From positions 62,001-126,000 of the forward strand of contig NZ_BMTT01000017.1 in the NCBI RefSeq assembly GCF_014649815.1: 64,000 bases of DNA, in the 5' to 3' direction. The notes under the pieces were generated by a model, which was not told the origin of the DNA, ran no database searches, and worked only from the letters and a program-made list of their open reading frames with translations. Of the stretch, positions 47,223 to 57,156 are shown piece after piece. Within the stretch, counting starts at the first letter, position 1. Every line of letters begins with the position of its first letter. Position numbers and translations under genes: made by a program. The stretch comes from Streptomyces mutabilis (GTDB lineage Bacteria > Actinomycetota > Actinomycetes > Streptomycetales > Streptomycetaceae).

Positions 47223-48056
47223 TCAGGCGGAGGCCGACGAAGTGTCGGCGGCCTCGTCGACTTCGGCGGACGGCTGGTCCGCCGTCGCCTTGGCGCGCTC
47301 GTCCGCCGCGGTCTTGATCGACCGCCACGCGGATTCCGCGGCCTGCTGCTCCGCCTCCTTCTTGCTGCGGCCGGTGCCGGTGCCGTACGAGACGCCTCCG
47401 ACGCGGGCGGCAGCAGTGAAGGTCTTCTCGTGGTCGGGGCCGGTCTCCGTGACCAGGTACTCGGGGACGCCGAGCCCTTCGGTCGCGGTGAGTTCCTGGA
47501 GGCTGGTCTTCCAGTCCAGGCCGGCACCGAGGTTGGAGGACTTCTCGATCAGCGGGTCGAACAGGCGGTGCACCAGTTCGGAGGCCGCGTCGAGGCCCTG
47601 GTCGAGATAGACCGCGCCGATCACCGCTTCCAGGGTGTCGGCGAGAATGGATGCCTTGTCCCGGCCGCCCGTGCCTTCTTCACCGCGGCCGAGCCGGATG
47701 AAGGAGCCGAGTTCGAGCCCGCGGCCCACCTCCGCCAGCGCACGCGAATTGACCACCGCGGCCCGCAGCTTGGCCAGTTGGCCTTCGGGCAGGTCGGGGT
47801 GGGTGCGGTACAGCGTGTCCGTGACGACGAGGCCGAGGACGGAGTCACCGAGGAACTCCAGCCGCTCGTTCGTCGGCAGACCGCCGTTCTCGTACGCGTA
47901 GGAACGGTGGGTCAGCGCACGCACCAGAAGGGCGGACTCGAGCTGGTAGCCGAGCCGCCCTTCCAGAAGCGTGTGGGACGAGGCCTGGTTGTTGTCCGCC
48001 TTCTTCTTGGCGGGTGGGTCCGCCTTGGCGTCATCCGCCTTCTTGGGGACTGACAC
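47223..48056 (-). CDS. rnc: Ribonuclease III (AbsB)
   Basis: Cleaves double-stranded RNA. In S. coelicolor (absB) it is a global regulator of antibiotic genes and cleaves its own mRNA. The catalytic signature [16 protein letters not shown] is intact, followed by [25 protein letters not shown]-like second motif and a C-terminal dsRNA-binding domain (residues about 175-245). The GTG at 48056 gives 277 residues; AGAGG lies 5 bases before it. It follows rpmF closely. Confidence 0.95.
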   Translation of the reverse strand: MSVPKKADDAKADPPAKKKADNNQASSHTLLEGRLGYQLESALLVRALTHRSYAYENGGLPTNERLEFLGDSVLGLVVTDTLYRTHPDLPEGQLAKLRAAVVNSRALAEVGRGLELGSFIRLGRGEEGTGGRDKASILADTLEAVIGAVYLDQGLDAASELVHRLFDPLIEKSSNLGAGLDWKTSLQELTATEGLGVPEYLVTETGPDHEKTFTAAARVGGVSYGTGTGRSKKEAEQQAAESAWRSIKTAADERAKATADQPSAEVDEAADTSSASA

Positions 48057-48075
48057 AGTGCCTCTCACCAGCCGC

Positions 48076-48249
48076 TCAGACCTCGAGGACCTGGCGCTTG
48101 TTGTAGGTGCCGCAAGACGGGCACGCGATGTGCTGCTGCTTGGGCTCGTGGCAGCGCTCGCACGCAACCAGGGTGGGGACCGCAGCCTTCCACTGCGACC
48201 GGCGGTGGCGCGTGTTGCTGCGCGACATCTTCCGCTTCGGAACAGCCAC
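48076..48249 (-). CDS. rpmF: 50S ribosomal protein L32, zinc-binding form
   Basis: A 57-residue protein: [22 protein letters not shown] at the start, then [17 protein letters not shown], two CxxC zinc pairs. It is the C+ (zinc) form. The GTG is at 48249. It is 2 bases after yceD and precedes rnc, the standard yceD-rpmF-rnc order. Confidence 0.96.
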   Translation of the reverse strand: MAVPKRKMSRSNTRHRRSQWKAAVPTLVACERCHEPKQQHIACPSCGTYNKRQVLEV

Positions 48250-48251
48250 GG

Positions 48252-48896
48252 CTACTTCTCCTGCTTCTCGTCGACGCCAGCTTCGGCGCCGCTCATCTCG
48301 TCCTTCTCGCCGTCTCCGAGTGAACCGGCGAGTCCCTGCAAAGCCGCCCAACGAATGTCGACGGCGTCGTGATGGTGGTCCGGGTCGTCCGACAGGCGTA
48401 CTCCGCACTCGGAGCACAGGCCCTGGCAGTCGTCCTGGCACACCGGCTGCATCGGCAGTGCGAGCACCACCGCGTCGCGCAGCACGGGTTCGAGGCCGAT
48501 CAGTCCGTCCTCGACGAAGAGCCTGTCCTCGTCGTCCTCGGCGTCGTCGCCGGGTTCCGCCACAGGGCGGCCCCGGTCGTCGGCGTCAGGGTACGAGAAC
48601 AACTCCTGGAAGTCCGCTTCGAGCTGGTGCTCGAGCGGCTCCAGACACCTTACGCACTCCCCCTCGGCCTTGGCACGGGCGGTGCCTGTGACGAGCACCC
48701 CTTCCATGACCGACTCGAGCCGGAGATCGAGTTCCACCGGGGCGCCTTCCGGCACTCCGATGACTCCCTGGATACCGAAGTCCCGGGGAGCGTCGACCGT
48801 GCGGGTCAGGCGCTGGAGCGCACCGGGCCGCCGTCCCAGCTCGTGCGTGTCGAACACGAGGGGGTCGCGGTGGTCGAGGCGCGCGTTCAGAACCAT
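48252..48896 (-). CDS. YceD/DUF177 family protein
   Basis: A 214-residue acidic protein of the YceD/DUF177 family, involved in 23S rRNA/L32 metabolism in other organisms. Two cysteine pairs are visible (CVRCLEPL and [13 protein letters not shown]). It precedes rpmF with a gap of 2 bases. A C-terminal acidic/lysine-rich tail of about 25 residues follows. Confidence 0.92.
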   Translation of the reverse strand: MVLNARLDHRDPLVFDTHELGRRPGALQRLTRTVDAPRDFGIQGVIGVPEGAPVELDLRLESVMEGVLVTGTARAKAEGECVRCLEPLEHQLEADFQELFSYPDADDRGRPVAEPGDDAEDDEDRLFVEDGLIGLEPVLRDAVVLALPMQPVCQDDCQGLCSECGVRLSDDPDHHHDAVDIRWAALQGLAGSLGDGEKDEMSGAEAGVDEKQEK

Positions 48897-49050
48897 TCCT
48901 GCTTTCGGTCTTCATGGCTGGGGTACAGCTGGGGGACGCCGCCCTTCGGTGTTCCCGGGCAGCGGCGATCGCGGACGTACGCGCGACCGAAGAGCCAGGA
49001 TACTGGACCATTCGCCCACGGCCCAATCCGGGCCGGTCGGGATACCCGCG

Positions 49051-50157
49051 CTAGAGGCCGCGGCCCTGTTCGTAGGCTCGCAACTGCTCAGCGCTGATCA
49101 TGCTGGTGTCGAAGAGACTGGTCTCGTCGAGGGTCTCCGGCTGTGTCTGCGGGGGCTGTGCGGGCTGCTGGGGCTGTACGTATCCCTGCTGCCCGTCGTA
49201 CGTCTGCTGGGACGCGTCGTAGCCCTGGTACGCGTACGGGTCGGCCGTCTGCTGCTGGTAGCCGTACGGGTCCTGGCCGCCGTAACCCTGCTGGTAGCCC
49301 GCGTACGGGTCGGGCTGCTGCTGGGCGTAGCCGTACGCCGGCTGGTGGGCGGGCATCTCCGGTACGGCCTGTGCCGGCACCGGGGCCGCCGCCTGCTGCT
49401 CCTCGTACTCGCGCCGGCGGGGCTGCTGGGCGGGGGCTTCGGAGAGGGCGGCCAGGTCGGCGAGGTAATCGGCGTCGCTGGAGTGCTGGACGGTGGTGGA
49501 GTCGTCGGCGAGGGCGCCGAGGTCGTCGGTGGCGATCCGGCCGTGCAGCTTCTGCCGGCCCCGGCCGACCGCCTCCAGGGTCTTGGCCAGTACCGCCTCG
49601 AAGGCGCCGAGCTTGGTGTCCACGTAGGCGTCGGCGTCGCGGCGCAGGATTTGCGGGTCGTGGCTGCGCTCGGGTGCGTCCTCGTCCTCGTAGCCGTTCT
49701 CGTCGAGGCCTGGGCCGGTGCCGAGCAGCTTCTCGCGGCCCCGGCCGACGGAGCCGAGGGTCTTGGTGAGGACGACCTCGAAGTTGGCGAGCTTGGAGTC
49801 GACGTAGTCGTCGGCCTCGGCGCGGACCTCCTCGGCCTCCCGGCGTGCCTCCGCGAGGATGCGGTCGGCCTCGGCCTGGGAGCGGCGGGCCACCTCGGTG
49901 TCGGCGATGAGGGAGCCGCGCTCGGCGTGTGCGCTTTCGATGATCCGCTCGGCCTCCTGGCGGGCCTGCGCCACCATCTGCTCCCGGTCGCCGATCAGCT
50001 CCTGGGCCTGGGCGAGGGAACCGGGCAGCTCGGCGCGCAGTTCCTCGAGCATCGAGAGCAGCTCCGCGCGGTTGACCACGCACGAGGCCGACATGGGCAT
50101 GGCGCGGGCGCCGGAGACCATCGCGGTGATCTCGTCGAGCTTCTTCTGCACGTCCAC
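49051..50157 (-). CDS. SepIVA/DivIVA-like coiled-coil protein with internal duplication
   Basis: A 368-residue protein often annotated as cell division initiation protein; the mycobacterial homolog SepIVA acts in septation. Residues about 30-115 are coiled coil (AQARQEAERIIESAHAERGSL). Two copies of a 30-residue module DDYVDSKLANFEVVLTKTL / DAYVDTKLGAFEAVLAKTL lie exactly 60 residues apart (117-146 and 177-206). The C-terminal 130 residues are rich in Gln, Tyr, Pro and Gly (GYGGQDPYGYQQQTADPYAY). It precedes coaD. Confidence 0.85.
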   Translation of the reverse strand: MDVQKKLDEITAMVSGARAMPMSASCVVNRAELLSMLEELRAELPGSLAQAQELIGDREQMVAQARQEAERIIESAHAERGSLIADTEVARRSQAEADRILAEARREAEEVRAEADDYVDSKLANFEVVLTKTLGSVGRGREKLLGTGPGLDENGYEDEDAPERSHDPQILRRDADAYVDTKLGAFEAVLAKTLEAVGRGRQKLHGRIATDDLGALADDSTTVQHSSDADYLADLAALSEAPAQQPRRREYEEQQAAAPVPAQAVPEMPAHQPAYGYAQQQPDPYAGYQQGYGGQDPYGYQQQTADPYAYQGYDASQQTYDGQQGYVQPQQPAQPPQTQPETLDETSLFDTSMISAEQLRAYEQGRGL

Positions 50158-50276
50158 CGTGTGCTCGCCACTCTCTACAGCTGTGTTGGAGACGGACGGG
50201 ACGACTGTACGACCCTCGGGTGTCCGGGGGACACCGGGTGACGGATTGTCAGCCTCCGGGCCGGGCGGCGGCGGGG

Positions 50277-50756
50277 TCAGTCCTTCCGCAGGCGCTCGGA
50301 GAGGGCTTCGAGGACCAGGGGCGGCACCAGGTGGGAGACGTCGCCGCCCCAGGTGGCGACCTCTTTGACCAGCGAGGACGACAGGAAGCTGTAGGTGGGA
50401 TTGGTGGGGATGAAGAGGGTCTCCACGCCGGAGAGGCCGTTGTTCATCTGGGCCATCTGCAGCTCGTAGTCGAAGTCGCTGACCGCGCGCAGTCCCTTGA
50501 CGATGGCCGGGATTTCGCGCTGCTTGCAGAAGTCGACGAGGAGGCCGTGGAAGGACTCCACACGCACGTTCCCGTACTCGGCGGTGACCTGGCGGATGAG
50601 GTCGATCCGCTCCTCGATCTCGAACAGGCCCTTCTTGGCCTGGTTGATCATCACCGCGACGAAGACCTCGTCGTAGAGGCTGGAGGCCCGGGCGATGATG
50701 TCGAGATGTCCGTTGGTGATCGGGTCGAAAGACCCGGGACAGACGGCGCGGCGCAC
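50277..50756 (-). CDS. coaD: Phosphopantetheine adenylyltransferase
   Basis: Fourth step of coenzyme A synthesis. The 159-residue product starts VRRAVCPGSFDPITNGHLDII, with the T/HxGH motif in GSFDPITNGH, and ISSTLVR-like sequence TYSFLSSSLVKEVA. The GTG at 50756 follows GAGGGA and matches the usual length. An ATG at 50786 overlapping the rsmD stop by 4 bases (ATGA) would add ten residues and remains possible. Confidence 0.95.
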   Translation of the reverse strand: MRRAVCPGSFDPITNGHLDIIARASSLYDEVFVAVMINQAKKGLFEIEERIDLIRQVTAEYGNVRVESFHGLLVDFCKQREIPAIVKGLRAVSDFDYELQMAQMNNGLSGVETLFIPTNPTYSFLSSSLVKEVATWGGDVSHLVPPLVLEALSERLRKD

Positions 50757-50782
50757 TTGAGTTCCCTCGCTCTCCGGTCCGG

Positions 50783-51370
50783 TCATCGTGCGTCTTCGCA
50801 CGTAGAGGCGGCGCGACCGTACCAAAACGTTCCCTCGCCGTAGCGACGGGCCCGGATCGCGTCGAAGCCGTCCGGCCAGCGGAATTCGCCGCCCCTGGTG
50901 CTGCGCTCCACGGTGACGAGCGCTTCCTCCGCGAGCCACCCCTCCGTGCGGAGTGTGAGCAGGATCTCCCGGAGATCGTCGTCGGAGACGGCGTACGGCG
51001 GGTCCAGGAAGACGATGTCGTACGGCTCGGCCGGGGCCGGGGTTCGGATGATCTGTTCCGCCTTGCCCGCGCGGACCTCGGCGCCGGGCAGACCGAGTGA
51101 CTTGACGTTCTCCCGGACGGTGCGCGCGGCTCGGGCGTCGGCCTCCACGAGCAGGACGTGCCCGGCGCCCCGCGACAGCGCCTCCAGCCCGACCGCGCCG
51201 GAGCCGGCGTACAGGTCGATGACCCGCTCGCCGTCCAGTGGGCCGCCGAGCAGGGACTGCCAGGTGGAGAAAAGGCCCTCGCGTGCGCGGTCGGAAGTGG
51301 GGCGGGTGCCGGTCCCCTGCGGGACGGCCAGGCGGCGTCCGCCGGCTTTGCCGGCGATCACGCGGGTCAT
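50783..51370 (-). CDS. rsmD: 16S rRNA (guanine966-N2)-methyltransferase RsmD
   Basis: A 195-residue class I methyltransferase: MTRVIAGKAGGRRLAVPQGTGTRPTSDRAREGLFS, motif I VIDLYAGSGAVGLEALSRGA, and DPPY in FLDPPYAV. It precedes coaD in overlapping fashion, the common rsmD-coaD pair. The ATG is at 51370. Confidence 0.95.
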   Translation of the reverse strand: MTRVIAGKAGGRRLAVPQGTGTRPTSDRAREGLFSTWQSLLGGPLDGERVIDLYAGSGAVGLEALSRGAGHVLLVEADARAARTVRENVKSLGLPGAEVRAGKAEQIIRTPAPAEPYDIVFLDPPYAVSDDDLREILLTLRTEGWLAEEALVTVERSTRGGEFRWPDGFDAIRARRYGEGTFWYGRAASTCEDAR

Positions 51371-51448
51371 CTTGGGTCCTTGGTTGTCGGTTGCGTTCGT
51401 CCAGTCTGGCAGGCGAAGGTCGGCCCCGCGCCTCTTGCTGCGCTGCCC

Positions 51449-53659
51449 TCAGCCCTTCTCCAGGTACTGCTCCCTCTCGTCGTCCAGCAGGGCGTCCAGG
51501 GCCGTCCGCAGTCCGGGCAGGCCGGTCAGCTCCGGGTCGGCGGCCACCGCCGCTGCCGCCTCTTGTCTCGCCTCGGCGATGATTTCCTCGTCCTCGATGA
51601 CCGCGAGGACGCGCAGGGAGGTACGGGCACCGGACTGGGCCTGGCCGAGGACGTCGCCCTCGCGGCGCTGTTCGAGGTCGATGCGGGAGAGCTCGAAGCC
51701 GTCGAGCGTGCCGGCGACGGCGTTCAGCCGCTGGCGGGCCGCGCTGGCCTCGGGCATCTCGGAGACCAGCAGGCACAGGCCGGGGGCGGAACCGCGGCCG
51801 ACGCGGCCGCGCAGCTGGTGGAGCTGGGAGACGCCGAAGCGATCGGCGTCCATGATCACCATGACGGTGGCGTTGGGGACGTTGACACCGACCTCGATCA
51901 CGGTCGTGGCGACCAGGACGTCGGTCTCGCCGGCGGCGAAGCGGCGCATGACGGCGTCCTTGTCGTCGGGCTGCATGCGGCCGTGCAGGACCTCGACCCG
52001 CAGGCCCTCGAGCGGGCCCTTGGCCAGCTGCTCGGCGACGTCGAGGACGGCGAGGGGCGGCCGCTTCTCCGCGTCCCCCTCGGTGGACTGCTTGGTGCCC
52101 TTCTTCTGGTCGTCGTCCTCGTCGCCGATGCGCGGGCAGACGACGTACGCCTGGTGACCGCCCGAGACCTCCTCGCGGACCCGCTCCCAGGCCCGCGCCA
52201 GGAAGTGCGGCTTGTCGGCGGCCGGGACGACATGGCTGGCGATCGGGGAGCGGCCGGCCGGGAGCTGGTCCAGGACGGAGGTCTCCAGGTCGCCGAAGAC
52301 CGTCATCGCGACGGTGCGCGGGATGGGCGTGGCGGTCATGACGAGCAGGTGCGGGGGCTGTTTGCCCTTGCCGCGCAGGGCGTCGCGCTGCTCGACGCCG
52401 AAGCGGTGCTGTTCGTCGACGACGACGAGGCCGAGGTCGTGGAACTGGACCTTGTCCTCGATCAGCGCGTGGGTGCCGATGACGATGCCGGCCTCGCCGG
52501 TGGCCAGGTCGAGCAGGGCCTGACGGCGGGCGGCGGCGCCCATCGAGCCGGTGAGCAGCACGACCTTGGTGGCGTGCTCGGCGCCGCCGAGCATCCCCCC
52601 TTCGGCCAGCTCCCCCATCATCTCGACGACCGACCGGTGGTGCTGCTGGGCGAGCACCTCGGTGGGCGCCAGCATCACGGACTGTCCGCCCGAGTCGACG
52701 ACGGCGAGCATGGCGCGCAGGGCGACCAGTGTCTTGCCGCTGCCCACCTCGCCCTGGAGCAGCCGGTGCATCGGGTGGTCGGTGGCGAGGTCGTCGAAGA
52801 TCTCGCGGGAGACCTTCAGCTGGCCGTCGGTGAGGGTGAAGGGGAGCCGGTCGTCGAAGGCGGTGAGCAGGCCGTCCGGGCTCGGCTTCCTCGGGACCGC
52901 GGGGAGTTGGGTCTCCGCGTGGCGGCGGCGGGCGAGGGCGACCTGGAGGACGAAGGCCTCGTCCCACTTCAGCCGGGCGCGGGCGTCCTCGATGTCCGCC
53001 TTGGTGTGCGGACGGTGGATCTTGAGCAGCGCCTCGGGGAGGGAGACCAGCCCGCGGCCCTCGCGCATGGAGTCCGGCAGGGGATCGACGGCCTCCTGCG
53101 CGCTGGGCAGGACCGTCTGGATCGCCTTGGCGAGCTTCCAGGACTCGAGCTTGGCGGTGGCCGGGTAGAGAGGGATGAGGGCGCCGGCCCAGGACTCGAC
53201 GGCCTCTCCGCCGTCGGGGTCGCCGCGCAGCAACTCGTACGCCGGGTGGGCCAGTTGCAGTCGGCGGTTGAAGACGGAGACCTTGCCGGCGAACATCGCG
53301 CGGGTGCCCGGCAGCAGCTCCTTGTGGGGCTTGTGCACGCCGTTGCCGAAGAAGACCAGTTGGAGGCGGCCGCTGCCGTCCGTGATGGTCACCTCGAGTC
53401 GCTGCCCCTTGCCGCGCGGCGCCTTCGACGAGGCGAAGGTGTGCAAACGGGCGTCGGCGACCTGGGCGACCACTGTGACGTGCTCGTCCATGGGCAGGTC
53501 GGCCAGGTGCGTGAGCTGTCCGCGCTCCTCGTATCTGCGGGGGTAGTGGTGGAGGAGGTCGCCGACGGTGTGCAGGCCGAGATGCTCGGCCATCACCTTC
53601 GCGGTGGCGGGGCCGAGCACCTTCTTCAGGGGTTCTCGCAGTGCGGGCACGAGATCCAT
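51449..53659 (-). CDS. recG: ATP-dependent DNA helicase RecG
   Basis: A branch-migration helicase for stalled forks and Holliday junctions. The N-terminal wedge domain (residues about 1-160) precedes SF2 motifs: Walker A GEVGSGKT at about 303-310, DEQH in VVDEQHRFG, and motif VI VGRGSAPGLC. The ATG at 53659 gives 736 residues, a normal size. It lies upstream of rsmD and downstream of the DAK gene. A longer in-frame extension to 53872 would overlap the DAK gene and is rejected. Confidence 0.96.
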   Translation of the reverse strand: MDLVPALREPLKKVLGPATAKVMAEHLGLHTVGDLLHHYPRRYEERGQLTHLADLPMDEHVTVVAQVADARLHTFASSKAPRGKGQRLEVTITDGSGRLQLVFFGNGVHKPHKELLPGTRAMFAGKVSVFNRRLQLAHPAYELLRGDPDGGEAVESWAGALIPLYPATAKLESWKLAKAIQTVLPSAQEAVDPLPDSMREGRGLVSLPEALLKIHRPHTKADIEDARARLKWDEAFVLQVALARRRHAETQLPAVPRKPSPDGLLTAFDDRLPFTLTDGQLKVSREIFDDLATDHPMHRLLQGEVGSGKTLVALRAMLAVVDSGGQSVMLAPTEVLAQQHHRSVVEMMGELAEGGMLGGAEHATKVVLLTGSMGAAARRQALLDLATGEAGIVIGTHALIEDKVQFHDLGLVVVDEQHRFGVEQRDALRGKGKQPPHLLVMTATPIPRTVAMTVFGDLETSVLDQLPAGRSPIASHVVPAADKPHFLARAWERVREEVSGGHQAYVVCPRIGDEDDDQKKGTKQSTEGDAEKRPPLAVLDVAEQLAKGPLEGLRVEVLHGRMQPDDKDAVMRRFAAGETDVLVATTVIEVGVNVPNATVMVIMDADRFGVSQLHQLRGRVGRGSAPGLCLLVSEMPEASAARQRLNAVAGTLDGFELSRIDLEQRREGDVLGQAQSGARTSLRVLAVIEDEEIIAEARQEAAAAVAADPELTGLPGLRTALDALLDDEREQYLEKG

Positions 53660-53720
53660 TGCACACCACGCCACTGACAACGGCCCCGCACGTCCCGCGA
53701 GACGCCCCGGGGAGTCTGTG

Positions 53721-55427
53721 CTATTCCACGCCGACCAGCAGCAGCGCGCCCTGCCGCCCGCCCCGGTAGACCACCGTGTCGACGGCCAGGTACGCCTTCC
53801 GGACGCGGGCCTCCAGATGCCCGGCGACGCTCTCGGGAGCCCCGTCGCCGAGGACGAGGGTGACCAGCTCACCGCCGGCCGCGAGCATCCGGTCCAGGAC
53901 GGTCGCGGCGACCTCGGTGACGTTCGCGCCGATCAAGGCCACGTCGCCGTCGATGAGGCCGAGTACGTCACCGGCCTGGCAGATACCGGCGGTGGTCCAG
54001 GCCTGGCGTTCGGCGACGACGACCTCGCCGTACCGGGTGGCGCCGGCTGCCGAGGTCATCGCCACCACGTCCTCGTCGAAGCGCCGCTCGGGCTCGTGCA
54101 CGGCCAGCGCGGCGATGCCCTGGACCGCGGAGCGGGTCGGGATCAGGGCGACCCGGACGCCCTCGGTCCGCGCCTGCTCGGCCGCCGCGGCGGCGGTGTG
54201 GCGCAGTTCGGCGTCGTTGGGCAGCAGCACGACCTCGCGCGCGTGCGCCCGCCGTACGGCCTCCACCAGTTCCCCGCTCGCGGGTGGCTCCCCGGGGCGT
54301 GCGAGCACCGTCGTCGCGCCGGCCTCGGTGTACAGCCCGGCCAGCCCCTCCCCCGGCACGACGGCCACCACCGCACGCTGGGCCCGTTCCCGGGGCGGAC
54401 GCCCGGTGCCGGTGGTGTGTGCGTCACCGTGGCCGAAGTGGGTGATCCGGATGCGGTACGGCCGCCCGGCCTCCACGCCCGCCTCCACGGCCGCGCCCGC
54501 GTCGTCGACGTGCACGTGGACGTTCCACAGTCCGTCGCCGCCGACGACGACGAGCGAGTCCCCGAGGGTGTCGAGCCGCTGCCGCAGCCGCGCGACGGCC
54601 GCGTCCCCGGCCTCCAGGAGGTAGATCACCTCGAAGGCGGGCCCGTCGTTCCCGTCGCCCCCCTCCACGGCACACTCGGCCGCGCTGTCCTGCGGGCCGC
54701 GCTCCACGCGCGCGTGCGGCACGGTGGCCGCCACCGGGTCCGGCGCCCGGCCCGTGAACGTCTCCACCAGCGCCGCGAGGACGGTCACGAGGCCGTGTCC
54801 ACCGGCGTCGACGACACCGGCGCGCTCCAGGGCGGGCAACTGGTCCGGGGTCGCGGCGAGCGCCGCGCGGGCTCCCTGGTACGCCGCGCGGGCCACCTCG
54901 GCGCAGTCGCCCTCGGCGCCGTCCGCCGCGTCGGCGGCGGCCGCGGCGACGGTCAGGACGGTGCCCTCGACGGGGTGGGCGACGGCCTGCCGGGCCGATT
55001 CGGCCGCGTGCCGGAGCGCCAGCCGCAGACCCGGGCCGTCGGCGTGAGCCTCTTCACCGTCAACGGCGAGCACCTGGGCCAGACCGCGCAGCAGCTGCGC
55101 GAGGATCGTCCCGGAGTTGCCCCGCGCCCCGATCAGCGCGCCGTGCGCCATGGCGCCCACGATCTCGGCCAGCGAAGGGCCGTCGCCGGCACCCACCGGT
55201 TCCACGACGTCCGCCGCACCCACCTCGTACGCCGCGAACACCGCCTCCACCGCGGCGACGGCCGACTCGACGGTCAGGTACAGGTTGGTGCCGGTGTCCC
55301 CGTCGGCGACCGGATAGACGTTGATCGCGTCGATCTCCTCGCGCGCCCGCCCGAGCGCGCGCAGCGACAGACCGCACCAGGTACGCACCGCCAGAGCGTC
55401 GAGGATCCTCTGCGGCACCTGCGCCAC
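53721..55427 (-). CDS. DAK2/DhaL-domain protein, FakA-like
   Basis: A 568-residue protein. The N-terminal DhaL domain has the nucleotide/metal-binding NVYPVADGDTGTNLYLT, GARGNSGTILAQ and GTVLTVAAAAA motifs. The C-terminal DegV-independent DAK1-like domain contains GGDGLWNVHVHVDDAG and IDGDVALIGANVTEVA. The architecture matches FakA fatty acid kinases, which need a FakB fatty-acid-binding partner, not seen here. The GTG at 55427 follows AGGGAGG at 5 bases. It is upstream of recG. Confidence 0.88.
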   Translation of the reverse strand: MAQVPQRILDALAVRTWCGLSLRALGRAREEIDAINVYPVADGDTGTNLYLTVESAVAAVEAVFAAYEVGAADVVEPVGAGDGPSLAEIVGAMAHGALIGARGNSGTILAQLLRGLAQVLAVDGEEAHADGPGLRLALRHAAESARQAVAHPVEGTVLTVAAAAADAADGAEGDCAEVARAAYQGARAALAATPDQLPALERAGVVDAGGHGLVTVLAALVETFTGRAPDPVAATVPHARVERGPQDSAAECAVEGGDGNDGPAFEVIYLLEAGDAAVARLRQRLDTLGDSLVVVGGDGLWNVHVHVDDAGAAVEAGVEAGRPYRIRITHFGHGDAHTTGTGRPPRERAQRAVVAVVPGEGLAGLYTEAGATTVLARPGEPPASGELVEAVRRAHAREVVLLPNDAELRHTAAAAAEQARTEGVRVALIPTRSAVQGIAALAVHEPERRFDEDVVAMTSAAGATRYGEVVVAERQAWTTAGICQAGDVLGLIDGDVALIGANVTEVAATVLDRMLAAGGELVTLVLGDGAPESVAGHLEARVRKAYLAVDTVVYRGGRQGALLLVGVE

Positions 55428-55539
55428 CTGCGCCTCCCTGAGCTGCTGGACGTGGCTGGCAGCGTAGACCTCGGGAGGGGGCCCACCGGAAGAGGGCCGG
55501 GGGCGGGCCCCTGAGCTGCCGTGGTAGTTTCGTTGTACG

Positions 55540-55658
55540 GGAGCAGCCGTTGTATGCTGCTCCGGTTGCCCGATCCCGATCGGGCTCTCCCCCTGGCACC
55601 GCCACTCAGATCCCGGACGTTCGCGTACGGGACTTTGATCCCGGCATGCCGGGATCAA
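55540..55658 (+). promoter_or_regulatory. rpmB leader with three inverted repeats
   Basis: Hairpin one: GGAGCAGC (55540-55547) with 55556-55563. Hairpin two: GCCCGAT (55568-55574) with 55579-55585. A perfect 24-base palindrome at 55635-55658 has half-site TTGATCCCGGCA and lies 33 bases before the rpmB start. These may be an autoregulatory leader or operator. Confidence 0.6.
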
Positions 55659-55691
55659 CCGTAAGTGCATCTGAAGTCTTTGGAGTGACCC

Positions 55692-55877
55692 GTGGCTGCC
55701 AACTGCGACGTCTGCGGCAAGGGGCCGGGCTTCGGCAACAACATCTCGCACTCGCACCGCCGTACGTCCCGTCGCTGGAACCCGAACATCCAGCGCGTGC
55801 GTACCGTGGTCGGCGGGACGCCGAAGCGCGTGAACGCTTGCACCTCGTGCATCAAGGCCGGCAAGGTCTCGCGCTGA
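55692..55877 (+). CDS. rpmB: 50S ribosomal protein L28
   Basis: A 61-residue protein [34 protein letters not shown], with cysteine pairs CDVC and CTSC (zinc form). The GTG at 55692 follows AAGTCTTTGGAG-type sequence. It stands alone, divergent from the FakA-like gene, as in many actinobacteria, and is closed by a strong terminator. Confidence 0.97.
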   Translation: MAANCDVCGKGPGFGNNISHSHRRTSRRWNPNIQRVRTVVGGTPKRVNACTSCIKAGKVSR

Positions 55878-56358
55878 CGCGTCAGCTGAGCGCGCGGCCA
55901 CTGCCTGGTCCGCTGCACGGAGCCGGTCCACCTTGGGTGGGCCGGCTTTTTGCCGTTCCGAAAACCCTGCCGGAACGGTCAGCATCCCAGGATCTCGGGT
56001 ATGCCGCCTCGCCGGCTCCGCCGAGATGATGACCGGCGACGTCGAGATCCTCCGCGGCGAGCCGACGACTCACCACCACGGGCGGCACGGGCACGGCGGT
56101 CGTCGGCGCATACGTCCTCGCCGGGGGACTGGGGCCCTGACGGGCGCCGGCCACCGCGCCGCGTTCGTTGAGTACGGGACACCGCTCCGAGGGTTCGCCA
56201 GGGGCTGTCAGAACGTCTCCGGGAACCCGGACCCGTTCTTCACCCCGCCCACCGGGCGCCGTGCCCGCAGCCGTGCCGCAGGTACCGCCTGCTCGCCGCA
56301 CGGCCGACGGCCCGCCACTCCGAGCGGCTCACGGAGAGGGCGGCCCCCGGCCCCGGAC
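55878..56358. other. 481-bp convergent gap between rpmB and thiD
   Basis: Contains the rpmB terminator. The remaining stretch has no identified gene or RNA; open frames in it lack family features and look spurious. Confidence 0.6.
55922..55951 (+). terminator. Intrinsic terminator after rpmB
   Basis: An 11-bp stem (GCCGGTCCACC 55922-55932 and GGTGGGCCGGC 55936-55946) with a TTG loop and a T5 tail (55947-55951). Confidence 0.95.

Positions 56359-57152
<794 letters not shown>

Positions 57153-57156
<4 letters not shown>

Noticed and set aside
55882-56301. Minus-strand 139-residue open frame near rpmB
   Set aside because: It overlaps the rpmB terminator and shows no recognisable motif.
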